Both the position numbers and the translations under genes were made by a program. A stretch of 64,000 nucleotides of DNA from Chinchilla lanigera (Eukaryota; Chordata; Mammalia; Rodentia; Chinchillidae): positions 1,024,245-1,088,244 of the forward strand of contig NW_004955502.1 of the NCBI RefSeq assembly GCF_000276665.1, written 5' to 3'. The notes below the pieces were generated by a model, which was not told the origin of the DNA, made no database searches, and worked only from the letters and a program-made list of their open reading frames with translations. How positions within the stretch are numbered: the first letter of the stretch is position 1; every line of letters begins with the position of its first letter. Below, piece by piece: positions 23,336 through 34,290 of this stretch.

Positions 23336-24261
23336 AAACCTATCAGAGAAATGGGAGCAAACGCAAGCCAAGATCAGCCAGGCCTGTCCTAGGTCATCAG
23401 ACGCACCAAACAAACCATTCAGGAGCACTAATTAAATTGAATTAAGCCTCTAAGTGTGTAGGTGGTTTGTTGTACAGAAATTTAGTCAATATACTACTTA
23501 TTCCTGTAATCCTTTAGAGCACTTCTTTGGAATTCAGGAGACTACTGCAAATAAGCACTACCTTCACTTATGTTGAATTTTCTCTAGTTGCCCTTGGTTC
23601 TTTTTTTGCTGATGGACAGTAATTTATCAAATAAGGTTTTCTAATATTGAATTTAAAGAAAATAAGCATGAAAGTCTTGGACTCATTGCTTTCAGCTGTT
23701 CTTTTCCTCCTGTGCAAATTTGCTGACATCTTCAAGACAATCCCTCCTTGTTTGCCAACAAGTATTGAAAGAGACATCATTTTAAAGATAAGAAATGTTT
23801 TTATACCCCTCCCCAAAGGAAGTAGAAATAAGTTACATCTGATCATGTGTACTCTGAAACAACCTTTTATATTTACATGGAAATTGAAGTTATAAAGGGG
23901 ATATCCTGGTACACCACAGAGAGGACAATGTGTTCTGTGCTTGGGTTCATTGGTCTCAGCTGAAGCTGGCCAAGTTGCATAAATTCACTGAGCTTCAGAT
24001 CTCAGCTACAAAATGGTGAATAATATAGAAGCCTGCATCAGCAGTGGCCAGCACATAAATTATTTAGAGCACAAAAGTACTGTGTCTACAATCCCTCTAC
24101 CTGCATATTGGATCTGGATTACAATCCACAAAGACTGTAATTTTTGACAAGCCATATAGAATGTCATTTTGGTATTTAGGTCCTCTCTGTACCTCTTTCC
24201 TACTCTTCTTTACTTCACTGTGTTGTGGAACTGGTCCAAATATCTATTCATCATACACATA
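23336..24261. other. Unassigned sequence with a MIR-like piece
   Basis: No gene. At 23985-24080, 'cactgagcttcagatctcag', 'ctacaaaatggtgaataata' and 'gtggccagcacataaa' read like a decayed antisense MIR or L2 3' segment. The rest, including 82-92 codon frames at 23568-23895, shows nothing identifiable. Confidence 0.45.
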
Positions 24262-24653
24262 TGTTGTGATAGCTTATATCTAGATATCCTCCCAAAGCAT
24301 TATGCACCCATAAGTGGAGCTTTTGGGAGGTGACTGCACTGGATTAGATTACTGATTGGTTCTGGGTGTGAATAATGGAAAGGCCAATCCTTGTGTGGGT
24401 GGCACCAACTAATAAGTTTGTAGCCTGAATGGAATAAAAAGGGGATGGAAGGCTTACTGCTTTACCGCCTCCTTCCTGCCACATTATGACCTGTTTCTCT
24501 TCTTTCATAACCCCTTCCATGTGGCCTTACCTTAGAGCCAGCTGACTATGGTCTAAAAACCTCTACAAACTGTGAGCTAAAGTAAATCTTTCCTCCTTTT
24601 TAACTTGTGGGTATCAGGGATCTTGTCCCAGTAATCACAAAGTAACTTAAACA
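24262..24653 (+). mobile_element. 5' LTR of the MaLR element
   Basis: It starts TG ('tgttgtgatagcttatatct'). Within it are 'cctcccaaagcattatgcac', 'ggaggtgactgcactgg', 'cctccttcctgccac', 'gactatggtctaaaaacctc' and 'aactgtgagctaaagtaaat', ending '..agtaacttaaaca'. Confidence 0.85.
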
Positions 24654-24679
24654 GATTTTGGTACATAGAGGAGTAAGGG

Positions 24680-25805
24680 AGAGTCCCAGGCCACCATGTT
24701 CCAGAATGTCAGTGGCCTAGGGAATTTGTTCCTTGTAATCAACTTTGTAGCTCTTAGCAATCTAGGTGCTTGACCCTTTAGAGCTAAGAGAGAAAGAAGC
24801 TTTAGTACTACTTCAGCCAAACAGGCAGACTTTGACATCATCACATGATACTGATTTTAGGCACATCCAGAATGCAAGAGTTGTGGGGTCATGAAGAATT
24901 CTACCTGCATTTCAGAAGAAGGTCTGGAAGACTAGATAATGTCATCCTGGGAAATCAGTATGTGAAGCTGTGAATGTGAAGCTTAAAGTGCAGTGGAGAC
25001 CCCAGAAGATTGGAGAAGCCATAAATCTATGTTGAGAATCAAGATCAAACAGCACGGGGGCTGGGGATTTAGCTCAGCGGCAAAAGCGCCTGCCTGGCAA
25101 GTGCAAGGTCGTGAGTTCGGTCCCCGGTACCGGAGAAAAACAAACAAAAAAAAAAACAACAACAAAAAAAAAAAAAACAAAGAAAAGATCAAACAGCACA
25201 ACTGAATGATTTTAAAAATTTTGAATTTGGTTCAAAAGAAAGCTCTGGTAAAGCTGAGGCCTCTGAAGTTGGAGGAGAAGGGAGGTTGGCTGCTAAAATG
25301 AGGGTCATTAAAAAGACACAAAGTACTTTGGATGTGGACAATACAAAAGAATGCCTTGAAGGAATGTTGCAAACCACCAAGTCCCACCCTTTGAAGGATC
25401 AAAATTGCAAAGGTGAAAGACTTTGCTTTGAAAAGAGAGCCCCAAGGCACCATACTTCAGAATGGCAGTGGTCTAGGGAATGGTAATTGATTCCCAGGGA
25501 TTCAGTTTATGCTCTGCTATCCAAGCACTCAAAGGTCTCTCCAATAACCAGCAAGATGCAAAAAGGCGTGGTTACTGTTCTAGCTGGCAGCAGGCCTTGG
25601 TGTAGTCTATGTGGTTCTAGATTTATGTAGAGTGCAGCAGTTGTGGGGTCAGGAAGGCTTCCACCCAAATTTCAGAAGAAGGCGTGGGAGGCCAGGCAGT
25701 GTATCCCCAAGAGGGCAGTGTGTGGAGCTGTGAGTGTGGAGCTGTGAGTGTGCAACTGAGAGTGCAGTGGAGACCCCAGGATTTTTGAAAAGCCAGGACT
25801 CTGGA
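24680..25805 (+). repeat. Direct duplication inside the MaLR internal region
   Basis: The segment ~24690-25020 is repeated, diverged, at ~25438-25800, about 0.75 kb downstream. Matching anchors: 'gccaccatgttccagaatgt' with 'ggcaccatacttcagaatgg'; 'agttgtggggtcatgaagaa' with 'agttgtggggtcaggaaggc'; and 'agtgcagtggagaccccaga' with 'agtgcagtggagaccccagg'. About 145 bp of the offset is the ID insertion, so the original period was near 0.6 kb. Confidence 0.8.
25056..25184 (+). repeat. Young ID SINE with perfect 15-bp target-site duplication
   Basis: It is a tRNA-Ala-derived ID element. The A box is 'tagctcagcggc' and the B box lies in 'gtgagttcggtccccgg'. The tail is A-rich with CAA interruptions. 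The target-site duplication 'aagatcaaacagcac' is perfect (25041-25055 and 25185-25199). It sits inside the MaLR internal region and inserted after it. Confidence 0.95.
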
Positions 25806-26221
25806 TCAGATGATGAAATTTGCACAGGGTATGCAAAGCTGGTCCAAGACAGAGGTCAAGAAGGCTACAATTACCCCTGGCAATGCTGGACAGGTGGTGC
25901 TGCTGAAGCCTTTGGAATTCATATCTCAGCACAAATTGCCCCAGATGCCTTACTGGATTTTAGTATTACTTTAGGCTCACTTTTTTCTATTCCTGTACTT
26001 CTACCTTTTGAAATATAAATGTTTATCCTGTGTCATTGTATGATGGAAGTGTGAAATTTTATTTTCATTCCTCTAGAGGATCACAGTTAAGAGTTTGCCT
26101 TAAATCTCATATGAAATTTTTCAGCAATGCTGAAGCTGTTAGAATTTTGGCAACTTCTAAAAAAGGACTATATGCATTTTGCACAGAGATGCACATGAGT
26201 CTTTAGGGGACTGGGGCAGAT

Positions 26222-26630
26222 TGTTATAGTTTACATCTAAATATCCCCACAAAGCCTCTTACATTCATTGATTGAGCTTTTTGGAGGTGGTTGGCTCATG
26301 GGTATATGACACTCATCAGTGGATTAGTCCACTGCTGTGATTATAACTATATGTGATATTGGGGGGTGAAGCCCAGTGGGAGGAGGTGGGTTACTGGGGT
26401 CATGGGCTAGGAAGATACATACCCCCGCTTCCTGCCCTGATTGTCCTCTGCTTGCTGATGCCTGCTTTGAGCTGTTTTTCCTCTGCCATGATCCTCTGCT
26501 GTGCTGCCCTGCCTTGGATTCAACCAACTATGGAGTGAAAGCTTTACAAACCAAGCCACAACCAGCCTTTCCTGATTTTAGTTGTGGGTATAAGATACTA
26601 TTTCTCAGGGATGAGAAAGTAAATAAAATA
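26222..26630 (+). mobile_element. 3' LTR of the MaLR element
   Basis: It starts 'tgttatagtttacatctaaa', with 'ccccacaaagcctcttaca', 'ggaggaggtgggttactggg', 'cttcctgccctgattgtcc', 'ctctgccatgatcctctgct', 'ccaactatggagtgaaagc' and ends near 'gagaaagtaaataaaata'. It is closer in its middle to the solo LTR at 4241 than to its own 5' partner. That could mean an old age or a mosaic origin. Confidence 0.83.
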
Positions 26631-28050
26631 GTTGGTATCGTAATTTGTGCATTCACTGGCAATTTACCAACCTAATGTGTCATTAAAAGTAATCAGAAAA
26701 AATAGGCTTACAATAAGTAGAGTGAAATAATTATCCAGATTAAAACTAGTGCATCATGCTGATCATTGATAAATAAGCCTGAATTAGTATGAGGAAAATT
26801 TGATTTATCCCTGAAAGAGATGACACATTTTTTCTTATTTCCTAAGGAGATGAGTTAAATTATTTGCATAAAAATATTTATAGCCATCATCCAAGGCATA
26901 TTTTCCTAATATAAATAAATAGCAAATGAAATTTTTCTTTCATCTGTCTCCATTTGTCTTTATCTACTCATTCATCCACCAGTCTCCGTGATTTAGTATA
27001 AAATCTCCAAAGGGCTATTTTATAAACATGGCACAGACTTGGACCTAGAAAATTTCATGTCTTTTTTTGGACCTGTGTAGTTAGAAGTTAATTTTTGAGT
27101 TCAAAATAGTTGGACTCCTAGATATAGGTAGAACTATGTATCACCATACTGTGAAAAGAGATCTTACCATCAGAGAAACCTGACTCTTACTCCTAGCTCT
27201 TGCAGGAGTGGACTGGTCATGGTCAAGTTCCTTAACTTTTCAAAGCCCCTTCTTACTCATTTGTAGAGTGAGGGGATGGGAATTACTTCATACATTATCA
27301 GTCTTCAGAAATGAGAAGTAAAGGCAGATGCAACTTCTATATAATTTAAACACTTTGTGCATGTAACCATCTTGATCAATCATTACACTCATAATTATCA
27401 TCTTTTAAAATTTTGTTTCTCCTATCCAGTATCACAAAAGGAAGAATTGAGTAGGAATTTAAGTTAAATTATTTTCTCTTTTAAGTGTAAGGAAAATTTA
27501 AAGTTAAATCGTAAGAAATATTTTCTTATGAGTAAGTATATAAGCCAATACTTTTGGTTACTTATATGTGCCGGGCAGTGTAACAAGAGCTTCATACTTA
27601 TTACCCTATTCAGGCTTAGTGTTTCTACATATTTATATACAACCTTGAATATTTTTATATAATAAAATTCAAGTTAATTTGCTGGAGTATTTAAACTTTG
27701 TAAGAGTTAGACCCAATACTTAAATTCATCATTTTGTGGACATCTCTTAATATTTAAATGTCTAGGAGGTATTATCTACCTGAAATAGGAACACAAGCAA
27801 CAATAAAATATATAATACAGGCTTGAGATAATTTACATTAATTTTCTGATAATTTCAAAATATATATAAAGTACTGAAAATCATTTTGAAACAAATTTTA
27901 ATAAGAAACAAAATATTTTATATATACAAAATTTACCCCTAGAAAAAAAATGTAATGTTAGTTTATTATTGAAAAGAATCTCAGGAAAGTCCTTGAACTG
28001 TTATCACATAAGGAACAAAAACATTCACATTAGGCAATAGTCTTTGAGAA
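26631..28050. other. AT-rich sequence with MIR-like fragments
   Basis: No gene. At 27180-27310, 'gtcatggtcaagttccttaa', 'cttttcaaagcccc' and 'ttactcatttgtagagtgag' read as antisense MIR ('tgggcaagtcacttaac..'). At 27565-27625, 'tatgtgccgggcagtgtaac' and 'ttattaccctattcaggc' resemble sense MIR. The rest is unassigned and very AT-rich (27440-27960). Confidence 0.55.
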
Positions 28051-28140
28051 GGTGGAGATGTGTCTTAGTTGTGAAATACTAACCTCTCATTCTCAAGGCT
28101 GTAGTTCAATCCCCAGTACCATTAACAAAATAAATAAAAG
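28051..28140 (+). repeat. Old ID-like SINE, plus strand
   Basis: 'ggtggagatgtgtcttagtt' (A-box side) through 'caaggctgtagttcaatccc' and 'cagtaccatta' with an A-rich end 'acaaaataaataaaag'. It is diverged from the young ID copies in the window. Confidence 0.6.
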
Positions 28141-29124
28141 GTGAATAGTCTTTGAGTAACTCAAGTAATCTGTAACCTAGTGGAAGCCAAATTATTTTAT
28201 AAACTGCACATATACACACATCTAACTATGTAATTTAGAAAAATATCAGTAAGAAATAAATATGGAAAATATTCAAACAAATGGAAAATATTCAAACAAA
28301 TACTATGTTTGAACCATTGCACCAGGAAGTACTCAGATGACAGCAAAGCCAACAAAATGTGAATTTGAATTAATCACTGAATAACCAAAGCAATGTGCAC
28401 AAATATGGCAATAAATCAAAATTTTTTGAGAAAAAAACCTTTACTTTGTAGAGGAATTACGTTTTTAGAAGTTAAAGATAAGTCCTAAAGCATCTTTTTT
28501 CTTTTTTCCTTTAACAGTGTGAAATTTAGAAAAGGAAGGCAATAAAAAGTTTATAAGTATGCTCAAGGGGCTCTGGTAAATCCTTTCAAATATCCAAACT
28601 AGAGAACTATTTTCCTAATTCTATAAAAATGTGAAGTACCATTTTTAGTTTGGGAGTAACAAATGTCTTTGTTTAATGCTAAGATCACAAATATGGGAAT
28701 TTTTTACTAGACTGATGTGCAACTTACTAAATTCATAATCTACTATTTAACCTCTTTGTACCTTTACTTCTTCACTTTAGCTCACAGTGTTACTGTGAGA
28801 CCAGAATGGGTTAATGTTTCTGAAGCATGAAAGCCAGATGGCACACAGTAGCTTAATTGTTTCCTATTTCTGTAGCTCTACTACTTGGAGTGCTGAGGAG
28901 TTACTGGCACCAGGGTAGGCAGGAGGGAGGCTTGATTTGGAAGTTTTGCTACTGTCCATCATGGCTGAGACCACCTATCCTGATGTGAGTGAATAAGACA
29001 TGGGAGGAGGTGTACATGCTCAGGAGCAATGCTGGTAGTTAAATTATTGGGATGTGATGAATTTTGAGTATTTGTTACTTATTAATAGAAAGAAAAGAAG
29101 AAAAGGATTAATTGTGTAATAAAT
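28141..29124. other. Unassigned sequence with a 19-bp tandem repeat and a MIR-like piece
   Basis: Two perfect adjacent copies of 'atggaaaatattcaaacaa' occur at 28262-28280 and 28281-28299. At 28725-28815, 'ctatttaacctctttgtacc' followed by 'gctcacagtgttactgtgag' looks like antisense MIR. No gene. Confidence 0.5.
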
Positions 29125-29440
29125 TACAAAACTTTAGGCAGGTGAAACACACCTAATCTAAACCCCAAAACATTCCAAAATCTGAAACTTATTGAGTAAT
29201 GCCGATACCACAGTGGAAAATTCTGCAACTGATATAATAGGTTGTAGCCAAAATGCATATTCTGTGAAAATATTGAATAAAATTACTTCAAGCTATATAC
29301 AACAGGTGGATATGATATAAAACGAATTTGGAATTAGACTTGCATTCTATCCCCAATATATCTCATTATGTATATCTAAATATTCCAACAATTGAAAATA
29401 TCTGGAATCCAAGCATTTCAGATAAGAAGAACTCAACTTG
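29125..29440. mobile_element. Old non-autonomous DNA transposon
   Basis: It carries the self-similar wording of a common mammalian MITE: 'aacattccaaaatctgaaac' near one end, 'atctggaatccaagcatttc' and 'agataagaagaactcaactt' near the other (family form 'ggtcccaagcatttcggataagg..ctcaacc'). I am sure of the type, less so of the family name. No coding sequence. Confidence 0.72.
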
Positions 29441-30875
29441 GAGTGTTCAGCGTATGCAAAACATCTGGAATTTAAGGTTCTAAAGAGCATAAATATATCA
29501 CTGATACTGTAAGATACATCTTACATCTGTTTAATTTTCCATACAATTAGAGAATAAAAAGAACTCGCTTATGTATGGCCTGGGTCTATAATATAGTAAC
29601 AACAGAATCAATTAGTAACACTTCAGGGAAGTTAAGACATAATCATGGTGTTAATTATGATTGGATTAACACAAATTGTCACAACTTTGTTCCTCCCTTC
29701 AGTTGGCTGTGATTGTGAACTGCTTTTATGCTATCCTAATTTCAAAAATTCCATCTTTCTTTTTAATAGGATGATCACATTCTCCCATTGTTGTGACCTC
29801 AGTGTGCATTTCAAAATTGATTATAGTGTATCTGAAAGGCTGCGAGTATGAGTGTAATAGCCTATTTCATGAATCAATCACGGCAGCCTTGCAAATACAG
29901 TGTTCAAATTGACCAGTATAGATCACAATTTTTGTTGTGAAATGGGGGATGGATGGTTAAAATTGCTAGTTCCCAAGAAGAGAAGAAATGACTTTTTTTG
30001 AAAAAATGTACATTGGGCTGTAAATAGTATAGGTCTGCTGTAATTGAGAAGTGAAGGTGAAAGGTAAATTGGTAGCTAGAGGGGAATATAAGGCTGAAAG
30101 AGAGCGCTGGAAATCAAATGCTATGTATGAGATTTGTGAATTACCTAAAGCTAAGAGGAACTATAAATATAGTAGATGGGAATATTGGATTCAAAATGAT
30201 CTCAATAGGCAGAAACAAGAAGCATAAAACAAGATGTAATTTCACAGAAGCAAATATAAATTCCTACATTTAAGTTCAAACAGTTGGTTTTATATAAATA
30301 AAAGCGGGAAACACATGATTTATAGCAGCTCTACTGAAAACAAGAAAAACATGAGGTTTTATTTAGCTTCAGGTTCAACAGAAACTGACAGTATGACACA
30401 GGTGCTAGAAAAGGTAATCCGATCTGAGGCTGCCGCGTGGTTTAGAACAAAGGAGAGCAGAGTTTCCTTGTGCTATGTGTTGATCATATTGAGTTCAGAT
30501 TACTGTTCACAGTTTTGGGTTCCAAGCTTTGAGAGTGACACTAATACACTAAAGGGAATTCTGAATGAGATGAATAGGGAGCAATTTGTCTCCAAAATGA
30601 CAAGATAAGCTGTGTATATTTACTCATAGAAGAAATGGTTTCAGAGGTGTATGATAGTCTCTTTCATCTGTTTCCAGATGTATCTGTACAAGAGAGTAAA
30701 TCCTGGTGTCTAGAAGGGCAGAACTACACCAGTTGGTAGATGTTGAAATAAAATATATCTAGCTTTCCAGGAAATCTAGCCCTAGAACATCTCTATGAAA
30801 TGACTGCATCACAAAGCAGAGTGTTTCTCTCATTAGAGATTTGGAATAAAAAAGGCATAAAAACTTAGCAAGGGT
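29441..30875. other. Unassigned sequence
   Basis: No gene or repeat recognised. A 97-codon plus frame at 30315-30608 lacks any recognised motif. I cannot exclude conserved non-coding sequence in 29640-30300. Confidence 0.45.
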
Positions 30876-30879
30876 ATAA

Positions 30880-32130
30880 ATAACATTTATACACTGGGAA
30901 TAAATAACAATTTATACTGGGAAAACTGGATATGGATATCAAAATACTAAAATCCTTACCACCCTGTGCTAAAAGCAAAGCAAAAGGATCAAAGACCTAC
31001 ATGTAAAAACAGAAAATTTTGAAGCTGCTGCAGAACAACATAGAGGAAACATCTGAAGGTATAGGCACAGGCAGAGACATTCTGAATCGAATTTCAATGG
31101 CATAGTAAATAATAACAAGAATCAACAAATTATATTACTTTAAATAAGGAAGTTTCTGCACAGCAAAGGAAACAACCAACGGGGTGAAAAGGCAGCATAC
31201 TGAACGGAGAAAATTTTTGCAAGTTACAATTCCAGTTAATATGTAGCATATACAGAATAAAGACTTCAAAAACTAACCCCCCAGAAAATGACCTAATAAA
31301 AAATGGGCAAACTAATGGAATAGACACTTCTCAAAAGGAGAAATACAAATGGTCAATAAGTATATGAAAAAATGTTCCACATCTTTAGCTTGTGGGAAAA
31401 TACAGATCAAAACTGCTTTGAGATCTATCTTACCGCCATTCAGAATGGCCGTCATCAAGAATATACATACAATGAAACAAAATAAAACAACAGAACAGAA
31501 CAAAATGAATGAAAAACAGAATGAATGTTGGCAAGGATGTGCGAAACAAAGGAACGTGTTAGTGGTAATGTAGACTAATGCAGCCGCTACACAAAGCAGT
31601 ATGGAAATTACTAAAGAAGCTAGACATAAAAATACTAGATGCAGCTATACCTTTCTTGGTATAAAAACAAAATAGTATAGTGATAAAAGCACACATATTT
31701 TTAAAGAGGCACAATTAACAATAGCTAGGCTCTGGAAACAGCCTAGATGCCCATCAACAGGTGAATGGGTAAAGAAACTGTGATTTATGTACTGGTGGAA
31801 TATTATTCAGCCATTAAAAAATGAAATAATGTCATTTGCAGAAGAATGAAAATTTAAGACTAAGCAAAATAAATTAGATTCAGGAAAGTTAAACATTATG
31901 TTTTCTCTCATATGAGAAGCCTACTAAATAAATAAATGAATAAAATAAAATAAAAAGAAGATATGCTCAGAAACTAGAAGGTAAACTTTGAAACTTGGAG
32001 AAGAGAATTGGGAGGTGGGGAAAGGAAAATGAGAGCGTGGTAAAGGGCCTTAAAGTTATTAAAACATGTTAAATACAAGCACGAGACTCCTCACATGAGT
32101 CTCACTATTCAGTATGACTAACATGTGTGA
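30880..32130 (+). mobile_element. LINE-1 3' end, plus strand, 5'-truncated
   Basis: ORF2 C-terminal and 3' UTR text in sense: 'tcaaagacctacatgtaaaa', 'aagtttctgcacagcaaagg', 'cttctcaaaaggagaaatac', 'ccgccattcagaatggccgt', 'agatgcccatcaacaggtga' and 'ggaatattattcagccatta', then a 3' UTR-like stretch (31900-32130). The reading frame is broken. The 74-codon frame at 31349-31573 is part of this remnant. Confidence 0.9.
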
Positions 32131-33190
32131 ATTTATAAAAAGATTAAGCAGTTCTAGACACTGGTCCCTGTTGCAGCCCTACAAAAATATCATTTAAAAT
32201 ATACTTATCATTTGTATTCTAAATTTTATTTGCTTTCTGAAATTTTCTGCCATGCTACCTTTATGTCTGTTTTTTTCATTTTTATCTGCATTACTAAGGG
32301 ATAATTAACATTCAGTGAACCACATAAACTTCAAAATTTGATGTTTTGACACACATATCTATGAAACTACCATCATGATCAAAAACGTATGTCAGTCTCT
32401 CCTCAGAGATTCTTTACGCCTCCTGGGCGGCTTTCCATTCCACAGCTTCACTTATAGCCCACTATCTGAATCTCTAGCAATCAGTGATCTGTTTTCTACC
32501 ATTATTAATTTGTTTGCCTTTTTATTAATTTCATATGAATGTAATAAAATAGCGTGTGCTATTTTGCCTAGCTTTTTTCCTTCAGCGCAATTATTCAATA
32601 TTTTATCCATTTGACCCATCAATAGTTCAACCATTTGAATGATGAGTATATTATAGCTAGAGATAGCCTATAATTTATTTATGCATAACTTACTGGTGAG
32701 CACTTAGGTTGCTTTCAGATTGGAACTTTCACAAGTTTTGGTATAGACATACATTTTCATATTTTTGTGTAAATATCTAGGGATACAATGACTGTACAGT
32801 ATGACAAGCACTTGTTTAATTTTTATGAAATCAATATTTTTTGTGAAAGATCAATTTATTTTACATATCCGCTAGAAGTATTTGATTATCTCCTGATCCA
32901 AGTTAGCCTATTCAATTTTAGATATTTTAATGGGTATATGATAGTATCATATAGTGATTTGAATTTGCATTTCCCTACTCCCCTAGCCCTAATTTCTTAA
33001 TTCCTAGTATTTTTATTAGGTTTATTTCCAACCATTTGTCTTCATGAAAAGGCTTGCCCATTTAACAAATTAGTTTAATTTCCTATTATTTTAAATTCCA
33101 GACACAAGTTCTCGATCATCTGTACTTTCCCTGCAAGGTACCATCTTTTTATCTCTTTCTTTTTTTCAAAAACTACACAGTACAGTTTTT

Positions 33191-33373
33191 TTGTTTTTGT
33201 TTTTGTTTTTGTTTTGTTTGTTTGTTTGTCTTTTTGAGACAGGGTCTCACTATGCAGTTCAGTCTGGCCTTGAGCTCACTTTGCAGCCCAAGCTGGCCTC
33301 GAACTTGCAGTGATCCTCCTGCCTCAGCCTCCAGAGTGCTGGGATTACAGGCATGAGCCACCATGCCTGGCTC
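33191..33373 (-). repeat. B1 SINE with 29-bp internal duplication, perfect TSD
   Basis: Minus-strand reading: 'agccaggcatggtggctcat', 'gcctgtaatcccagcactct', 'ggaggctgaggcaggaggat', then two tandem related units, 'gttcgaggccagcttgggct' and 'gctcaaggccagactgaact', then 'agtgagaccctgtctcaaaa' and an A-rich tail with (CAAAAA) units. The tandem unit is the known ~29 bp duplication of rodent B1. A 15-bp target-site duplication 'cacagtacagttttt' (33176-33190 and 33374-33388) is perfect. Minus-strand frames over it are not genes. Confidence 0.95.
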
Positions 33374-33748
33374 CACAGTACAGTTTTTAAAAGTCAGTTT
33401 ATCAACTTTTTCTTTAGGATTACAATTTTTTACAGATTTCACTAAGAAATTTTTATCCAACTCAATATTCACAAAGATTTTATCTCATGTTTTATTTTTG
33501 AAATTGTTACACATTAAGTTTCAGAAGTAATCATTTTATATATAGTGCATACTATGGAGCAAAATTGTTTTTTTCACATACGGATAAGCAATGGTTCCGA
33601 ATGACTTATTGAAAGAACTGCCCTTTTCTATCTTTCTTTTCAGAAATGCCTTTAGATCTTTACTCTCTTTGTAGGAAATCATTTGTCCTTCAATTCTCAT
33701 ACTTTGATCTATTTGTCTATCTTTATGCACACTGTCTTTGTATAGTAT

Positions 33749-33865
33749 ATGACAGTATATAATATCACATATATAATACATATAGGATATTACATGTGAC
33801 ATATATGTTATATATTATATAATATATATTATAATTATATATGACATATAATATCATACTGTCAT
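33749..33865. repeat. AT-rich quasi-palindrome
   Basis: Exact 10-bp inverted arms ('atgacagtat' at 33749-33758 and 'atactgtcat' at 33856-33865) bound about 97 bp of TA-rich sequence with many small dyads. It could form a cruciform or hairpin and is a typical polymorphic AT repeat. It lies within the old L1. Confidence 0.8.
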
Positions 33866-34290
33866 TATATAGCTGTATTGTACATATTCAGACCACATGG
33901 TGTTAGACTTCCAACTTTGTTTCTTCCTCTGTTCAAAGTGATTTTGCTAATAATTTTTACTGCCTATATAAATTTTAGAACCAGCTTTATAACTTTTACT
34001 GAAAATTTACTGAGATTTCAAGTGATATTCCATGGAATCAAGAGCTCAATTTGGGGAAAATTTTTATCTTAACAGTGAAGCTTATCATTCATGAAGATTG
34101 TATCTCTCCATATTTTTATATCTTTGCTTTTCCTCAGCAATATTTTGGAATTTTCAGAGTAAGACCTTTATTTGCACTTTGCTGTATTTATACCTAATTA
34201 TCTTATGCTTTGGTGTTACGGTAAGCAGCATGTTTTGTTCACTTTAATTTCTAATGTGTTGCTGTTATAAAGAAATGCAGTCCACATTCA

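Larger units (their letters stand above)
24262..26630 (+). mobile_element. Complete MaLR element: LTR, internal region, LTR
   Basis: Two direct LTRs (24262-24653 and 26222-26630) flank ~1.57 kb of internal sequence, about 1.43 kb once the ID insertion is removed. MaLRs are non-autonomous ERV-L relatives that have an LTR and a primer-binding region but no full gag-pol set. The internal region begins with 'gattttggtacatagaggag', like the start of known MaLR internals. It has no intact coding frame. It contains a partial internal duplication and a later ID insertion (25056). The LTRs differ at many sites, so the insertion is old. Confidence 0.83.
32240..34290 (-). mobile_element. Old LINE-1, minus strand, split by a B1
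   Basis: Plus-strand text is antisense L1 3' UTR and ORF2: 'ctatgaaactaccatcatga' (3' UTR, 32360), 'tgaatttgcatttccctact' (32961), 'tttatcaactttttctttag' (33399), 'gatctatttgtctatcttta' (33708) and 'ccaactttgtttcttcctct' (33910). It faces the plus-strand L1 3' end at 30880-32130 tail to tail. It is interrupted by the B1 at 33191-33373. Confidence 0.85.

Noticed and set aside
25056..25130. Possible tRNA-Ala gene
   Set aside because: A and B boxes are present, but the element has an A tail and a target-site duplication and matches several other copies, so it is an ID SINE.
26631..26650. 'gttggtatcgtaattt' right after the 3' LTR as a second internal start
   Set aside because: It recalls the MaLR internal start, but the following sequence does not continue as internal region.
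28840..28990. Possible B1 or other SINE
   Set aside because: Only scattered similarity; no A box, B box or tail.
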